Shown: piece by piece, positions 1 to 5,445 of the stretch
Layout: every line of letters begins with the position of its first letter
Position numbering within the stretch: the first letter of the stretch is position 1
Source: JBHHYU01 sp046757725
GTDB taxonomy: Bacteria > Desulfobacterota > Binatia > UBA9968
Direction: 5' to 3'
Length of the DNA stretch: 6,240 nt
Assembly (NCBI GenBank): GCA_046757725.1
Contig: JBHHYU010000134.1
Span: forward strand, 1 to 6,240
Position numbers and translations under genes: made by a program
The notes under the pieces: model-generated
The model's input: the letters and a program-made list of their open reading frames with translations, nothing else
Told to the model about the DNA's origin: nothing
Database searches by the model: none

Positions 1-90
1 GCGTTGCTGGCGCGGGGCTATTGATTTTCAGGCGGTCTTTTGTTAACTGTTGAAAAATTGCAGCGGCAGAAAGTGAGGGAGGCATGACAG

Positions 91-807
91 ATGTTTAAGG
101 ATAAGGTCGAACTGAAAGACTTTGAAAAGCAGGATGTGGAGTACCAGGACCTCTTGAAGCGCGTTCTGACTATTCAGGCGGACTGTGAAATCGGCGGTCC
201 CCATCTATACGTGGAAACTATGTTGCCTACAGCCCCGACAAAGATGGACCAACTGATTGTTGCGCGAACGGCTGCGGAAGAAGTTGACCACTACCGCAAA
301 ATGGCGCGCCTTGCCGGAGATATCGGTGTTGATGTCTCTTACGTGCTTAGCCGCCCGAACCAGGATCGTTTCGTGGAGGCCTTCCGGGGTAGCATCACTA
401 CATGGGAAGACTACGCAGTTTTCGGTTTTCTTATCGACCGCATCGGTCGCTATCAGCTGGAAGAGTTTATAGACTGCAGTTATGCGCCCCTCGATCGTAT
501 CCTTCCTGATGTCATCAAGGAGGAGGAAGGTCACATAGGTTTTGGCACTGAAACAACGACTGAGCTGGCAGCCAAGGGTGACGAGTCTAAGGAGAAAGTT
601 CAAAAAGCCGTTGACTACTGGTATGTCAAGGCGTTGGATATGTTTGGCCATTCTGTCTCGCGGCGATCCGAGCGTTACCGCGAATGGGGTCTTAAGCGCC
701 GCTCAAATGCCCAGGCCAGAGAGGAATATATTAAGGAAGTCAACCCTCTCATTGAACAAATGGGTCTTCGGGTTCCTGATCCGAACGACGGTCGACTGTA
801 TTTTTGA
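91..807 (+). CDS. PaaA-like di-iron oxygenase subunit (phenylacetate catabolic protein family)
   Basis: This 238-residue protein has the ferritin-like four-helix fold signature of the PaaA/PaaC family, whose best-known member is the catalytic subunit of ring-1,2-phenylacetyl-CoA epoxidase. Visible di-iron ligand candidates are E33, an ExxH pair (E64/H67), E124 or E125, and a second ExxH pair (E145/H148), so the metal site looks complete. The C-terminal stretch (about residues 195-232, RYREWGLKRRSN then LRVPDPND) resembles the PaaA tail. It is shorter than E. coli PaaA (about 309 residues) and close to PaaC in length, but PaaC normally lacks a full metal site. The start follows GAGGGAGG (75-82) with 8 nt spacing; an ATG at 84 is out of frame. 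It is probably co-transcribed with the 62-residue gene 13 bp downstream. No PaaB, C, D or E partner is in the window. The true substrate is unknown; other CoA-ester or aromatic oxygenase roles are possible. Confidence 0.85.
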   Translation: MFKDKVELKDFEKQDVEYQDLLKRVLTIQADCEIGGPHLYVETMLPTAPTKMDQLIVARTAAEEVDHYRKMARLAGDIGVDVSYVLSRPNQDRFVEAFRGSITTWEDYAVFGFLIDRIGRYQLEEFIDCSYAPLDRILPDVIKEEEGHIGFGTETTTELAAKGDESKEKVQKAVDYWYVKALDMFGHSVSRRSERYREWGLKRRSNAQAREEYIKEVNPLIEQMGLRVPDPNDGRLYF

Positions 808-820
808 GGAAGGATGTAAG

Positions 821-1009
821 ATGCCACAGGCACCACACACGGAAGAGTTGGACGAACACCTTAAAGAGGTGATCCAGGCACTCCATGGGGCGATCAATTG
901 GGCGATGCCGCACTTGAACGACCCCAAAATCATCGACAAGGCGATCGGAGATTGCAAGGAGATTTTGGACGTTGTGATAGAGGGCAAAGTCTCCGAATGG
1001 CTGAATTAA
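821..1009 (+). CDS. Small helical protein of unknown function, partner of PaaA-like gene
   Basis: This is a 62-residue protein I do not recognise. It starts with ATG after a strong Shine-Dalgarno sequence, GAGGAAGG (806-813), which overlaps the stop codon of the upstream oxygenase gene and sits 7 nt from the start. The 13-bp gap implies one transcript and probably translational coupling. The sequence is acidic at the N-terminus (about residues 7-16) and reads as two or three amphipathic helices (about 9-28 and 35-60) with one cysteine (residue 44). There is no signal peptide, membrane segment or metal-binding cluster. It is too short for PaaB (about 95 residues) or a ferredoxin and lacks their motifs. 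An effector or small regulatory subunit of the oxygenase is an inference from position alone. Confidence 0.7.
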   Translation: MPQAPHTEELDEHLKEVIQALHGAINWAMPHLNDPKIIDKAIGDCKEILDVVIEGKVSEWLN

Positions 1010-1016
1010 ATAGGCC

Positions 1017-1131
1017 CGCTTGCCAAGCGAGCTTCCTCCCCTGGTGATAGACAAGGGTGTCCGGTCTTTATAGGCGCTCAGACGGCGAGAGCGCTTTCGT
1101 TAACTTAAGACTTTCTATTATCTCTAATTAA
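1017..1131 (+). promoter_or_regulatory. Intergenic gap with terminator-like hairpin and possible etf promoter
   Basis: Between the 62-residue gene and etfB lies a hairpin with arms AGGCGCTC (1072-1079) and GAGCGCTT (1089-1096), an 8-bp stem with one G-T pair and a 9-nt loop. A moderately T-rich stretch follows (TTTCGTTAACTT). A smaller dyad, CGCTT-GCC-AAGCG, lies at 1017-1029. The AT-rich stretch at about 1095-1131 contains TATTAT (1116-1121), which could be a -10 element, but no convincing -35 is seen at the right distance. The layout suggests that etfBA has its own transcription start, with the hairpin as an imperfect terminator or attenuator. Read-through from the oxygenase genes remains possible. 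Confidence 0.3.
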
Positions 1132-1144
1132 AGAGGACCTCAGT

Positions 1145-1924
1145 TTGAACATCATTGTTTGCGCAAAGGTTATCCCGGCCAGCTCGGTGACTATTGAGCT
1201 TGATCCGACCACCAGGTGCATGGTGCGTAAAGGCGTCACCCATGAGTTGGACCCTGCTGCGGCCAATGCCGTTGAAGAGGGACTTCGCCTGACGGAAAAA
1301 CATGGTGGTGAAGTCAAGGTCCTCACCATGGGGATCGGTGACGCCACCACGGGTATTCGCAACGCATTGGCCATGGGCGCGAACTCTGCCATTCACATTT
1401 TAGACGACGCCCTGGCCGGCTCGGATACCCTGGGCACTGCCAAGGCCCTGGTAGCGGCTATTAAAAAAGAGCCCTTTGACCTGATTATCTGTGCTACGGA
1501 AAGCAGCGATAGCTATTCCGGGATCGTTCCCGGGCAAATCGCGCAACTGTTGGGGATTGCCCCCCTCACCTTTGCCACGGAGCTTACCGTGGATGGCGGT
1601 AAGATCACTATCAAACGCCAGAGCGAAGAAGGCCATGATGTCGTCGAATCTCACTTGCCTGCCCTGGTTACCGTAACCAGCGGTATCAACGAACCTCGCT
1701 ATCCACAGCTCAAGGGAATCATGGCTGCTAAGAAAAAAGAGATTAAAAAATACAACGCTGCTGACCTGGGACTGGGACCGGAACAGGTGGGTGGCACCGG
1801 TGCCAGAGAACGGGTCTTGAGCCTAGGTAGACCACCCTCACGTGAGGCCGGCAAGATTATCACGGATGAAGGTGAGGGCGGAAAGCAGGTCGCGGACTTT
1901 CTGGCCGAGTTGAAGGTGCTTTAG
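1145..1924 (+). CDS. etfB: Electron transfer flavoprotein beta subunit
   Basis: This 259-residue protein is the beta subunit (FixA/EtfB) of the soluble heterodimeric electron transfer flavoprotein, which carries electrons from flavoprotein dehydrogenases such as acyl-CoA dehydrogenases towards the quinone pool. The N-terminus MNIIVCAKVIPASS is typical. The recognition loop is clear at about residues 181-202 (INEPRYPQLKGIMAAKKKE), and L189 aligns with the partner-anchoring leucine of human ETF-beta. The region TESSDSYSGIVPGQIAQLLG (118-137) and the tail with TDEGEGG (240-246) resemble actinobacterial FixA. Translation starts at TTG, since the N-terminus begins exactly where the family does and AAGAGGA (1131-1137) sits 7 nt upstream. 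The stop codon abuts the etfA start. The sequence alone does not show whether this ETF is bifurcating. Confidence 0.95.
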   Translation: MNIIVCAKVIPASSVTIELDPTTRCMVRKGVTHELDPAAANAVEEGLRLTEKHGGEVKVLTMGIGDATTGIRNALAMGANSAIHILDDALAGSDTLGTAKALVAAIKKEPFDLIICATESSDSYSGIVPGQIAQLLGIAPLTFATELTVDGGKITIKRQSEEGHDVVESHLPALVTVTSGINEPRYPQLKGIMAAKKKEIKKYNAADLGLGPEQVGGTGARERVLSLGRPPSREAGKIITDEGEGGKQVADFLAELKVL

Positions 1925-2893
1925 ATGGCGGATCTGATCTGGGTCTATGCTGAAGTGGTCGAGGAAAAAATTACACCGACCACGCTAGAAATGCTCTCCA
2001 AGGCTGCAGAGGTGGGAACCGCTGAGGCTGTTCTGCTCGGTCCGGCGCCTGATGAAGCCATCGGAACGCTTGGCAATTATGGTGCTGCCAAGGTATATCG
2101 ATCGGCCGATCCGGTTTTTTGCGACTACTTGACGCTGCCTACCGTAGAGACTATCGCGAAGCTGATCCGGAAAGTTCGTCCTGCAGTAATGCTCTTTGCA
2201 TCCAGTTACACCGGTCGTGACGTGGCGGCTGGACTCAGCGCGAAACTCGACTCAGGTGCAATCACGGACGTTAGTGATTTTGTCTTGAACAACGGTTCCG
2301 TCGAAGCTACGATCCCGGCCCTGGGAGGAAGCTACCTCAACATCAGCACTCTGGTTGGTTCTGAAACGAAGATACTGCTGGTTCGACCGAAATCGTTCGA
2401 GTCAAACTCACGCGGTCACACGGCTACCGTTGAAGAAGTGGTAGCACCTCCCGACCCTGGCCTTCGCAAAGTTCACTTGACCGATCGAGTCACAGTCAAA
2501 CAAGAGGGTCCTCAACTCGAGGGGGCCGATGTCATCATCTCTGGTGGGCGTGGTCTGAAGGCGGCCGAACATTTTGAATTACTGCGGCAGCTAGCGGGCC
2601 TACTTGGAGGTGCGGTTGGGGCTACACGGGCGGTGGTGGATGCCGGTTGGGTTCCTTATTCTTTGCAGGTCGGCCAAACCGGAAAAACCGTCAAGCCAAA
2701 TCTGTATATAGCCTGTGGCATATCAGGCGCGGTTCAACACCTCGCAGGGATGAAGAGCTCTAAGACAATCGTCGCGATCAACAAGGATCCGGAGGCGCCT
2801 ATCTTTCAATTTGCGGATTTAGGTGTCGTCGGTGATGTTTTCAAAGTTGTCCCGCAACTGATTGAAGAGATCAAGAAACGCAGAGGGGTTTGA
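1925..2893 (+). CDS. etfA: Electron transfer flavoprotein alpha subunit
   Basis: This 322-residue protein is the alpha subunit (FixB/EtfA), which holds the redox-active FAD of the ETF heterodimer. Residues 1 to about 195 form the variable N-terminal domain. Residues from about 198 onward form the FAD domain, with ISGGRGLK (205-212), GATRAVVDAGWVP (232-244) containing the conserved R235, VGQTGKTVKPNLYIA (249-263), and the ETF-alpha signature spanning residues 260-286, including GISGAVQHLAG and ending IVAIN. NKDPEAPIF (286-294) and the end FKVVPQLIEEIKK are canonical. The ATG immediately follows the etfB TAG, and GAAGG (1912-1916) lies within etfB 8 nt upstream, so the two subunits are tightly coupled. 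Length is normal and all FAD motifs are intact. No ETF-quinone oxidoreductase or dehydrogenase lies in the window. Confidence 0.96.
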   Translation: MADLIWVYAEVVEEKITPTTLEMLSKAAEVGTAEAVLLGPAPDEAIGTLGNYGAAKVYRSADPVFCDYLTLPTVETIAKLIRKVRPAVMLFASSYTGRDVAAGLSAKLDSGAITDVSDFVLNNGSVEATIPALGGSYLNISTLVGSETKILLVRPKSFESNSRGHTATVEEVVAPPDPGLRKVHLTDRVTVKQEGPQLEGADVIISGGRGLKAAEHFELLRQLAGLLGGAVGATRAVVDAGWVPYSLQVGQTGKTVKPNLYIACGISGAVQHLAGMKSSKTIVAINKDPEAPIFQFADLGVVGDVFKVVPQLIEEIKKRRGV

Positions 2894-2939
2894 TTCTAGA
2901 TCAAGAGATGTTTTATAGAGCATGATAACTCCCGTTGAC

Positions 2940-2964
2940 AGTTCCGGCCCGAGACTGAACTTTT
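2940..2964 (+). terminator. Weak candidate terminator after etfA
   Basis: AGTTC (2940-2944) and GAACT (2957-2961) form a 5-bp stem with a 12-nt loop, followed by TTT (2962-2964). It lies 47 bp after the etfA stop, between convergent genes, where a terminator is expected. The stem is short and the T-run poor. The rest of 2894-3114 holds small GC-rich dyads (for example TCCGA-GG-TCGGA at 3019-3030) and no ORF that looks coding. Confidence 0.25.
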
Positions 2965-3079
2965 CGGCCGCGGCGGGAAGCCTCTGTCGTCTCACCTTAT
3001 GATTGAACCCTAGATCGATCCGAGGTCGGACTCACTGTCTAAAAAATTCCGGGTTGGTAATTTCCGGCGCTAAAACTAA

Positions 3080-3113
3080 GCTCCAAAGAGGAGGGCAGAA
3101 ACCTCGAAGGAGC
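3080..3113 (-). terminator. Weak candidate terminator after the GGDEF-EAL gene
   Basis: Read on the minus strand just after the TAA stop, GCTCC (3113-3109) can pair with GGAGC (3084-3080). A competing small hairpin, CTCC-TCTTT-GGAG, lies at 3093-3081. Either is followed by TTAGTTTTAG, a modest T-rich tail. The position is right for a terminator, but the long loop of the first hairpin and the short stem of the second make the call tentative. Confidence 0.2.
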
Positions 3114-3114
3114 C

Positions 3115-4449
3115 TTAGGGCAATGCCTTCAGTTTTGGTGTGTGGGACTCGGTTAGCCAGCGTGTAATCTCCGAGGCCGGAATAGGTGTGCTGATGTGAA
3201 AGCCCTGTGCCGTATCACAGTTAAAGGTAGACAGCATTGTCTGTGTTTTTTGATTCTCTACACCTTCCGCAACGACTTTGAGTCCCAGACGATGACCAAG
3301 GTCTATCATCGCACGCACAATCACTACATCGTCTTTGTCCACTGCCATATTCATCACAAAGGACTGGTCGATTTTGATCTCGTGAACCGGTAGCTTCTTC
3401 AAATAGGCCATCGAGGAATGGCCCGTGCCGAAATCATCGATGGAGATTTGTAAACCCATATGGCTCATGCTGGTGAGATTCTCCATCGTGCGTGCCGGGT
3501 TTGCCATGATCGAGCTTTCAGTAATTTCTAATTCCAGCTGGTCGGGGGAGACCTCGCAGCTTTTTAGCAAGCCGGCAATCTGATCCGGAAGCTCTCTAGC
3601 TTGCAGATTCCACATAGATAAATTCGTCGCCACTTTGATGTTCAGCCCCGCTTGATTCCAGGCATGGCACTGGCGCAGTGCCTCGTGGAGCACCCACAGA
3701 GTAAACGGCATGATGAGGCCAGTCTGTTCCGCCACCGGGATGAACTGATCCGGTGGAATAATACCGTATTGGGGGTGCTGCCAGCGTGCCAGTGCTTCTA
3801 CACCGGAAACCCGGCCGGTCCGAAGATCCAGTTTGGGTTGGTAAAGCAGAAATAACTGGTCTTCAACCAAGGCCCTTCGTAGATCGCCGGTCAGCAGGAG
3901 TTGGTTATGGTTGTTTTGTTCTTGCTCGGTACAGTAGATGGCATGACTGCTGTGGTTAGTTTTCGCCGTTGATAGCGCAACGTTCGCTCGCTGGATCAGC
4001 GCATCGGCATTTGTACCATGTTCAGGAAAGAGCACAATACCGATGCTGGCCTGCACGTCAAGCTTGAGATCTCCTAGCACAAAGGGCTGTTCGAGCCCTT
4101 CCAGAATCCTGCGCACGACCAGGATGACCTCTTCTGTGCTTCCGACAGACGGAAGCAGCACGGCAAATTCAACCCCGCTCAAGCGCGCAAGAGTCCCGAG
4201 GTTTTTTAATATTCCCTGCACGCGTGATCCGACCTGTTTTAAGAGGAGATCACCCATGTGGTACCCGAGGCTTCGGTTTATTTCCCTGAACTGCGCCAGC
4301 CCCAGGATGAGCAGTGCAAAGGGCTGGTCTACATGTTTCTTCCTGGCCAGTGTCTCTTGCAGGCGGCAATGAAAGAAAGTGTGGTTGGGTAGCTCAGTCA
4401 AGGAATCATGTGTCGGTAAAAATTGAGGTTGAGTTTTTGTCTCTAACAC
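3115..4449 (-). CDS. GGDEF-EAL protein: probable c-di-GMP phosphodiesterase with dead cyclase domain
   Basis: This 444-residue soluble protein has a GGDEF domain (about 12-178) joined directly to an EAL domain (about 185-435), with no sensor or membrane segment. The cyclase site is degenerate: GGDEF is replaced by SGVEF (91-95), the usual metal-binding Asp is G50, and the RxxD inhibitory site is absent. The EAL domain keeps the catalytic set: EALAR (218-222), N276, E308 in LEITES, D338-D339 in DDFGTG, K359 and D361 in KID, EGVE (395-398) and Q415. It should therefore hydrolyse c-di-GMP to pGpG, with the GGDEF domain perhaps acting as a GTP sensor, as known for similar proteins. I chose the GTG at 4447-4449 because GGAGG (4456-4460) sits 6 nt upstream; an in-frame ATG at 4465-4467 lacks a good ribosome site. 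Sigma-54-dependent control is suggested by the upstream promoter. Confidence 0.92.
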   Translation of the reverse strand: MLETKTQPQFLPTHDSLTELPNHTFFHCRLQETLARKKHVDQPFALLILGLAQFREINRSLGYHMGDLLLKQVGSRVQGILKNLGTLARLSGVEFAVLLPSVGSTEEVILVVRRILEGLEQPFVLGDLKLDVQASIGIVLFPEHGTNADALIQRANVALSTAKTNHSSHAIYCTEQEQNNHNQLLLTGDLRRALVEDQLFLLYQPKLDLRTGRVSGVEALARWQHPQYGIIPPDQFIPVAEQTGLIMPFTLWVLHEALRQCHAWNQAGLNIKVATNLSMWNLQARELPDQIAGLLKSCEVSPDQLELEITESSIMANPARTMENLTSMSHMGLQISIDDFGTGHSSMAYLKKLPVHEIKIDQSFVMNMAVDKDDVVIVRAMIDLGHRLGLKVVAEGVENQKTQTMLSTFNCDTAQGFHISTPIPASEITRWLTESHTPKLKALP

Positions 4450-4481
4450 ATTTTTCCTCCAGACCATCCGCCCGTTGTATT

Positions 4482-4583
4482 GGGCATGGAGTAGCTTTAC
4501 TGTTTTTCTGGAAAAAATGCCCTGTTCATCGAAATTCTAACGAATGGCATACCGATTTCACCCCTACGGGTAGCTCAAACCTT
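4482..4583 (-). promoter_or_regulatory. Long structured leader of the GGDEF-EAL mRNA
   Basis: If transcription starts about 12 nt after the -12 element, the phosphodiesterase mRNA has a leader of about 130 nt. On the transcribed strand GGGCAT (4522-4517) can pair either with the upstream ATGCC (4550-4546), next to a small ATTC-GTTA-GAAT hairpin (4545-4534), or with the downstream ATGCCC (4487-4482). The second pairing encloses the dyad TTTTTC-CA-GAAAAA (4516-4503) and lies about 20 nt before the ribosome site. A further UACCC-GUAG-GGGUG hairpin lies at 4572-4559. I do not see the conserved core of a c-di-GMP-I riboswitch. A regulatory role is an inference. Confidence 0.3.
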
Positions 4584-4594
4584 CCAGGATTAGA

Positions 4595-4609
4595 GCAAAT
4601 GAAGTGCCA
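4595..4609 (-). promoter_or_regulatory. Sigma-54 (RpoN) promoter for the GGDEF-EAL gene
   Basis: On the minus strand the sequence reads TGGCAC-TTCAT-TTGC, which matches the sigma-54 core TGGCAC-N5-TTGC at every core base and in spacing, with the preceding C giving the common CTGGCAC form. The -24 GG is at 4608-4607 and the -12 GC at 4596-4595, predicting a start near 4583. It points at the GGDEF-EAL gene about 130 nt downstream and lies in a non-coding gap. Such promoters require an enhancer-binding AAA+ activator; none is encoded in the window. Confidence 0.8.
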
Positions 4610-4654
4610 GGTTGGTGTAAAATGCCCGATCTACCGAAGCCGTTGTTTTTTTTA

Positions 4655-4708
4655 AGGATTATATCCTGAAAGGCATGAGAGGTCAGATCTCAGGGCCGGC
4701 CATGAGAG
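4655..4708. promoter_or_regulatory. Repeat cluster, candidate enhancer sites for the sigma-54 promoter
   Basis: This stretch lies about 70-125 bp upstream of the predicted sigma-54 start. It contains AGGAT-TAT-ATCCT (4655-4667), the inverted repeat TGAGA-N7-TCTCA (4676-4692), and two exact copies of CATGAGAG (4674-4681 and 4701-4708), 27 bp apart, with GGCCGGCC (4694-4701) between them. Dyads at this distance are where AAA+ enhancer-binding activators usually bind. The repeats are seen directly; the function is inferred. Eight T residues (4646-4653) lie between the cluster and the promoter, perhaps a flexible or bent segment. No clear IHF site was found. Confidence 0.4.
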
Positions 4709-4759
4709 TAGTCGAGTGACAAAACCGTCATACGAGCTACAAGAACTGTCAATCCGTAA

Positions 4760-5371
4760 CTAGCGTCCGAACGCCTCAAGCTTAGTTTTTGGTCTCTGCC
4801 GATTCATTCTCTGGAGATAGGCATGCACCCAGACCGTGTATAAGGTAGAGAAGCTTAGCTCTTCCTCAATTTTACCTTTGGCCGTCTCGTACTGTACGGT
4901 CAGAATATCTTGGCGGCGCTTGGAGACTGTGAGCAAGCAAATTCCCTTGCTATCGAGGTAGCTGCCGACCCCACGCATGACTTGTGAAAGGCTGAAAAAA
5001 TCCGGCATGCCGGTTGGGTCATGACGTCTTGCCTGGCCCTCTCGTTCCAGCCGGTCCAGATCTCCGGGGGTAAAGCGTGCGCGAATGATCGTGGGGTATC
5101 GAACGAGCAGTCCGCGCCAACGGTTACGAACAATACCACCTTCGAGATCCAGAATTCGTGCTTTCTTGGGCAACGGTCCTTTCAGAGCTTCCCAAATGAG
5201 ATAGTCGTTGCCATAGCTTTTGAGCTCAAAGCCTTTGAGGGGGAGTTCCTCTAGGACCTGGCCAACAGCCCGGAGGGTTTTCGCGTACGTAGTCTTCAGG
5301 AGGAGCAAATTCCACTTTACGGAATCCTCTCTTGGATCGGTCAGGTATCTTGATTTTTTTCCGGCTTTCAT
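4760..5371 (-). CDS. Conserved-looking hypothetical protein, 203 residues
   Basis: I do not recognise a named family for this 203-residue, basic, cytosolic-looking protein. It has no signal peptide, membrane helix or cysteine-metal motif; its single cysteine is at about residue 144. Residues about 14-70 look like a helix followed by alternating strands. Next come a charged segment, TPGDLDRLEREGQARR (about 100-115), then GMPDFFSLSQVMRGVGSYLD (about 120-139), which suggests a helical core, and finally strands and helices up to the lysine/arginine-rich end. Start choice: ATG with a weak AAGGGA about 10 nt upstream. The ATG overlaps the stop of a possible small ORF (ATGA), so coupled translation may set the start. 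Composition and the long open frame support a real gene. No operon partner reveals its function, and the sigma-54 promoter downstream drives the next gene rather than this one. Confidence 0.7.
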   Translation of the reverse strand: MKAGKKSRYLTDPREDSVKWNLLLLKTTYAKTLRAVGQVLEELPLKGFELKSYGNDYLIWEALKGPLPKKARILDLEGGIVRNRWRGLLVRYPTIIRARFTPGDLDRLEREGQARRHDPTGMPDFFSLSQVMRGVGSYLDSKGICLLTVSKRRQDILTVQYETAKGKIEEELSFSTLYTVWVHAYLQRMNRQRPKTKLEAFGR

Positions 5372-5445
5372 TCTTGATCTGTCCCTTGTTTTCCGATTAC
5401 CTTGTTCTTATGGCAGTGTCCTTTCATATTTCCGTCGAGGTACAT
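5368..5445 (-). CDS. Possible small ORF coupled to the 203-residue gene
   Basis: A 25-codon ORF (MYLDGNMKGHCHKNK at its start) ends in TGA that overlaps the ATG of the 203-residue gene. AGGA lies only 3 nt before its ATG, which is poor. The same frame stays open upstream to a stop at 5490-5488 and reads SCAGKINAKTGQ before the methionine, which looks protein-like but has no start codon. In the next frame, ATG AAG GTT at 5510 runs into eight A residues (5489-5482). A -1 slip there, or one extra A, would join it into a 47-residue lysine-rich peptide containing a CxH pair (GHCHK). It may be a coupled leader peptide, a slippage-dependent gene, a broken remnant, or chance. Confidence 0.3.
   Translation of the reverse strand: MYLDGNMKGHCHKNKVIGKQGTDQE

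Noticed and set aside
1..24. Possible C-terminal end of an upstream gene (ALLARGY then TGA in frame 1).
   Set aside because: Only seven codons are visible and the other two plus frames are also open here, so none can be preferred.
542..820. Longer in-frame version of the 62-residue gene starting inside the oxygenase gene.
   Set aside because: The extension overlaps the oxygenase in another frame; the ATG at 821 has a strong ribosome site at 806-813.
2935..2963. TTGACA -35 box at 2935-2940 after etfA.
   Set aside because: No -10-like sequence at 16-18 bp; the following AACTTT is poor, and the next downstream gene is on the opposite strand.
4450..4583. GEMM-type c-di-GMP riboswitch in the phosphodiesterase leader.
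   Set aside because: The conserved core segments of that riboswitch class were not found on either strand.
4314..4655. 113-codon plus-strand frame over the start of the GGDEF-EAL gene and its promoter.
   Set aside because: It is antisense to a well-supported gene and regulatory region and shows no family-like sequence.
4655..4667. Hairpin next to a T-run as a terminator.
   Set aside because: On the plus strand the T-run precedes the hairpin, and on the minus strand an A-run follows it, so neither direction gives a terminator.
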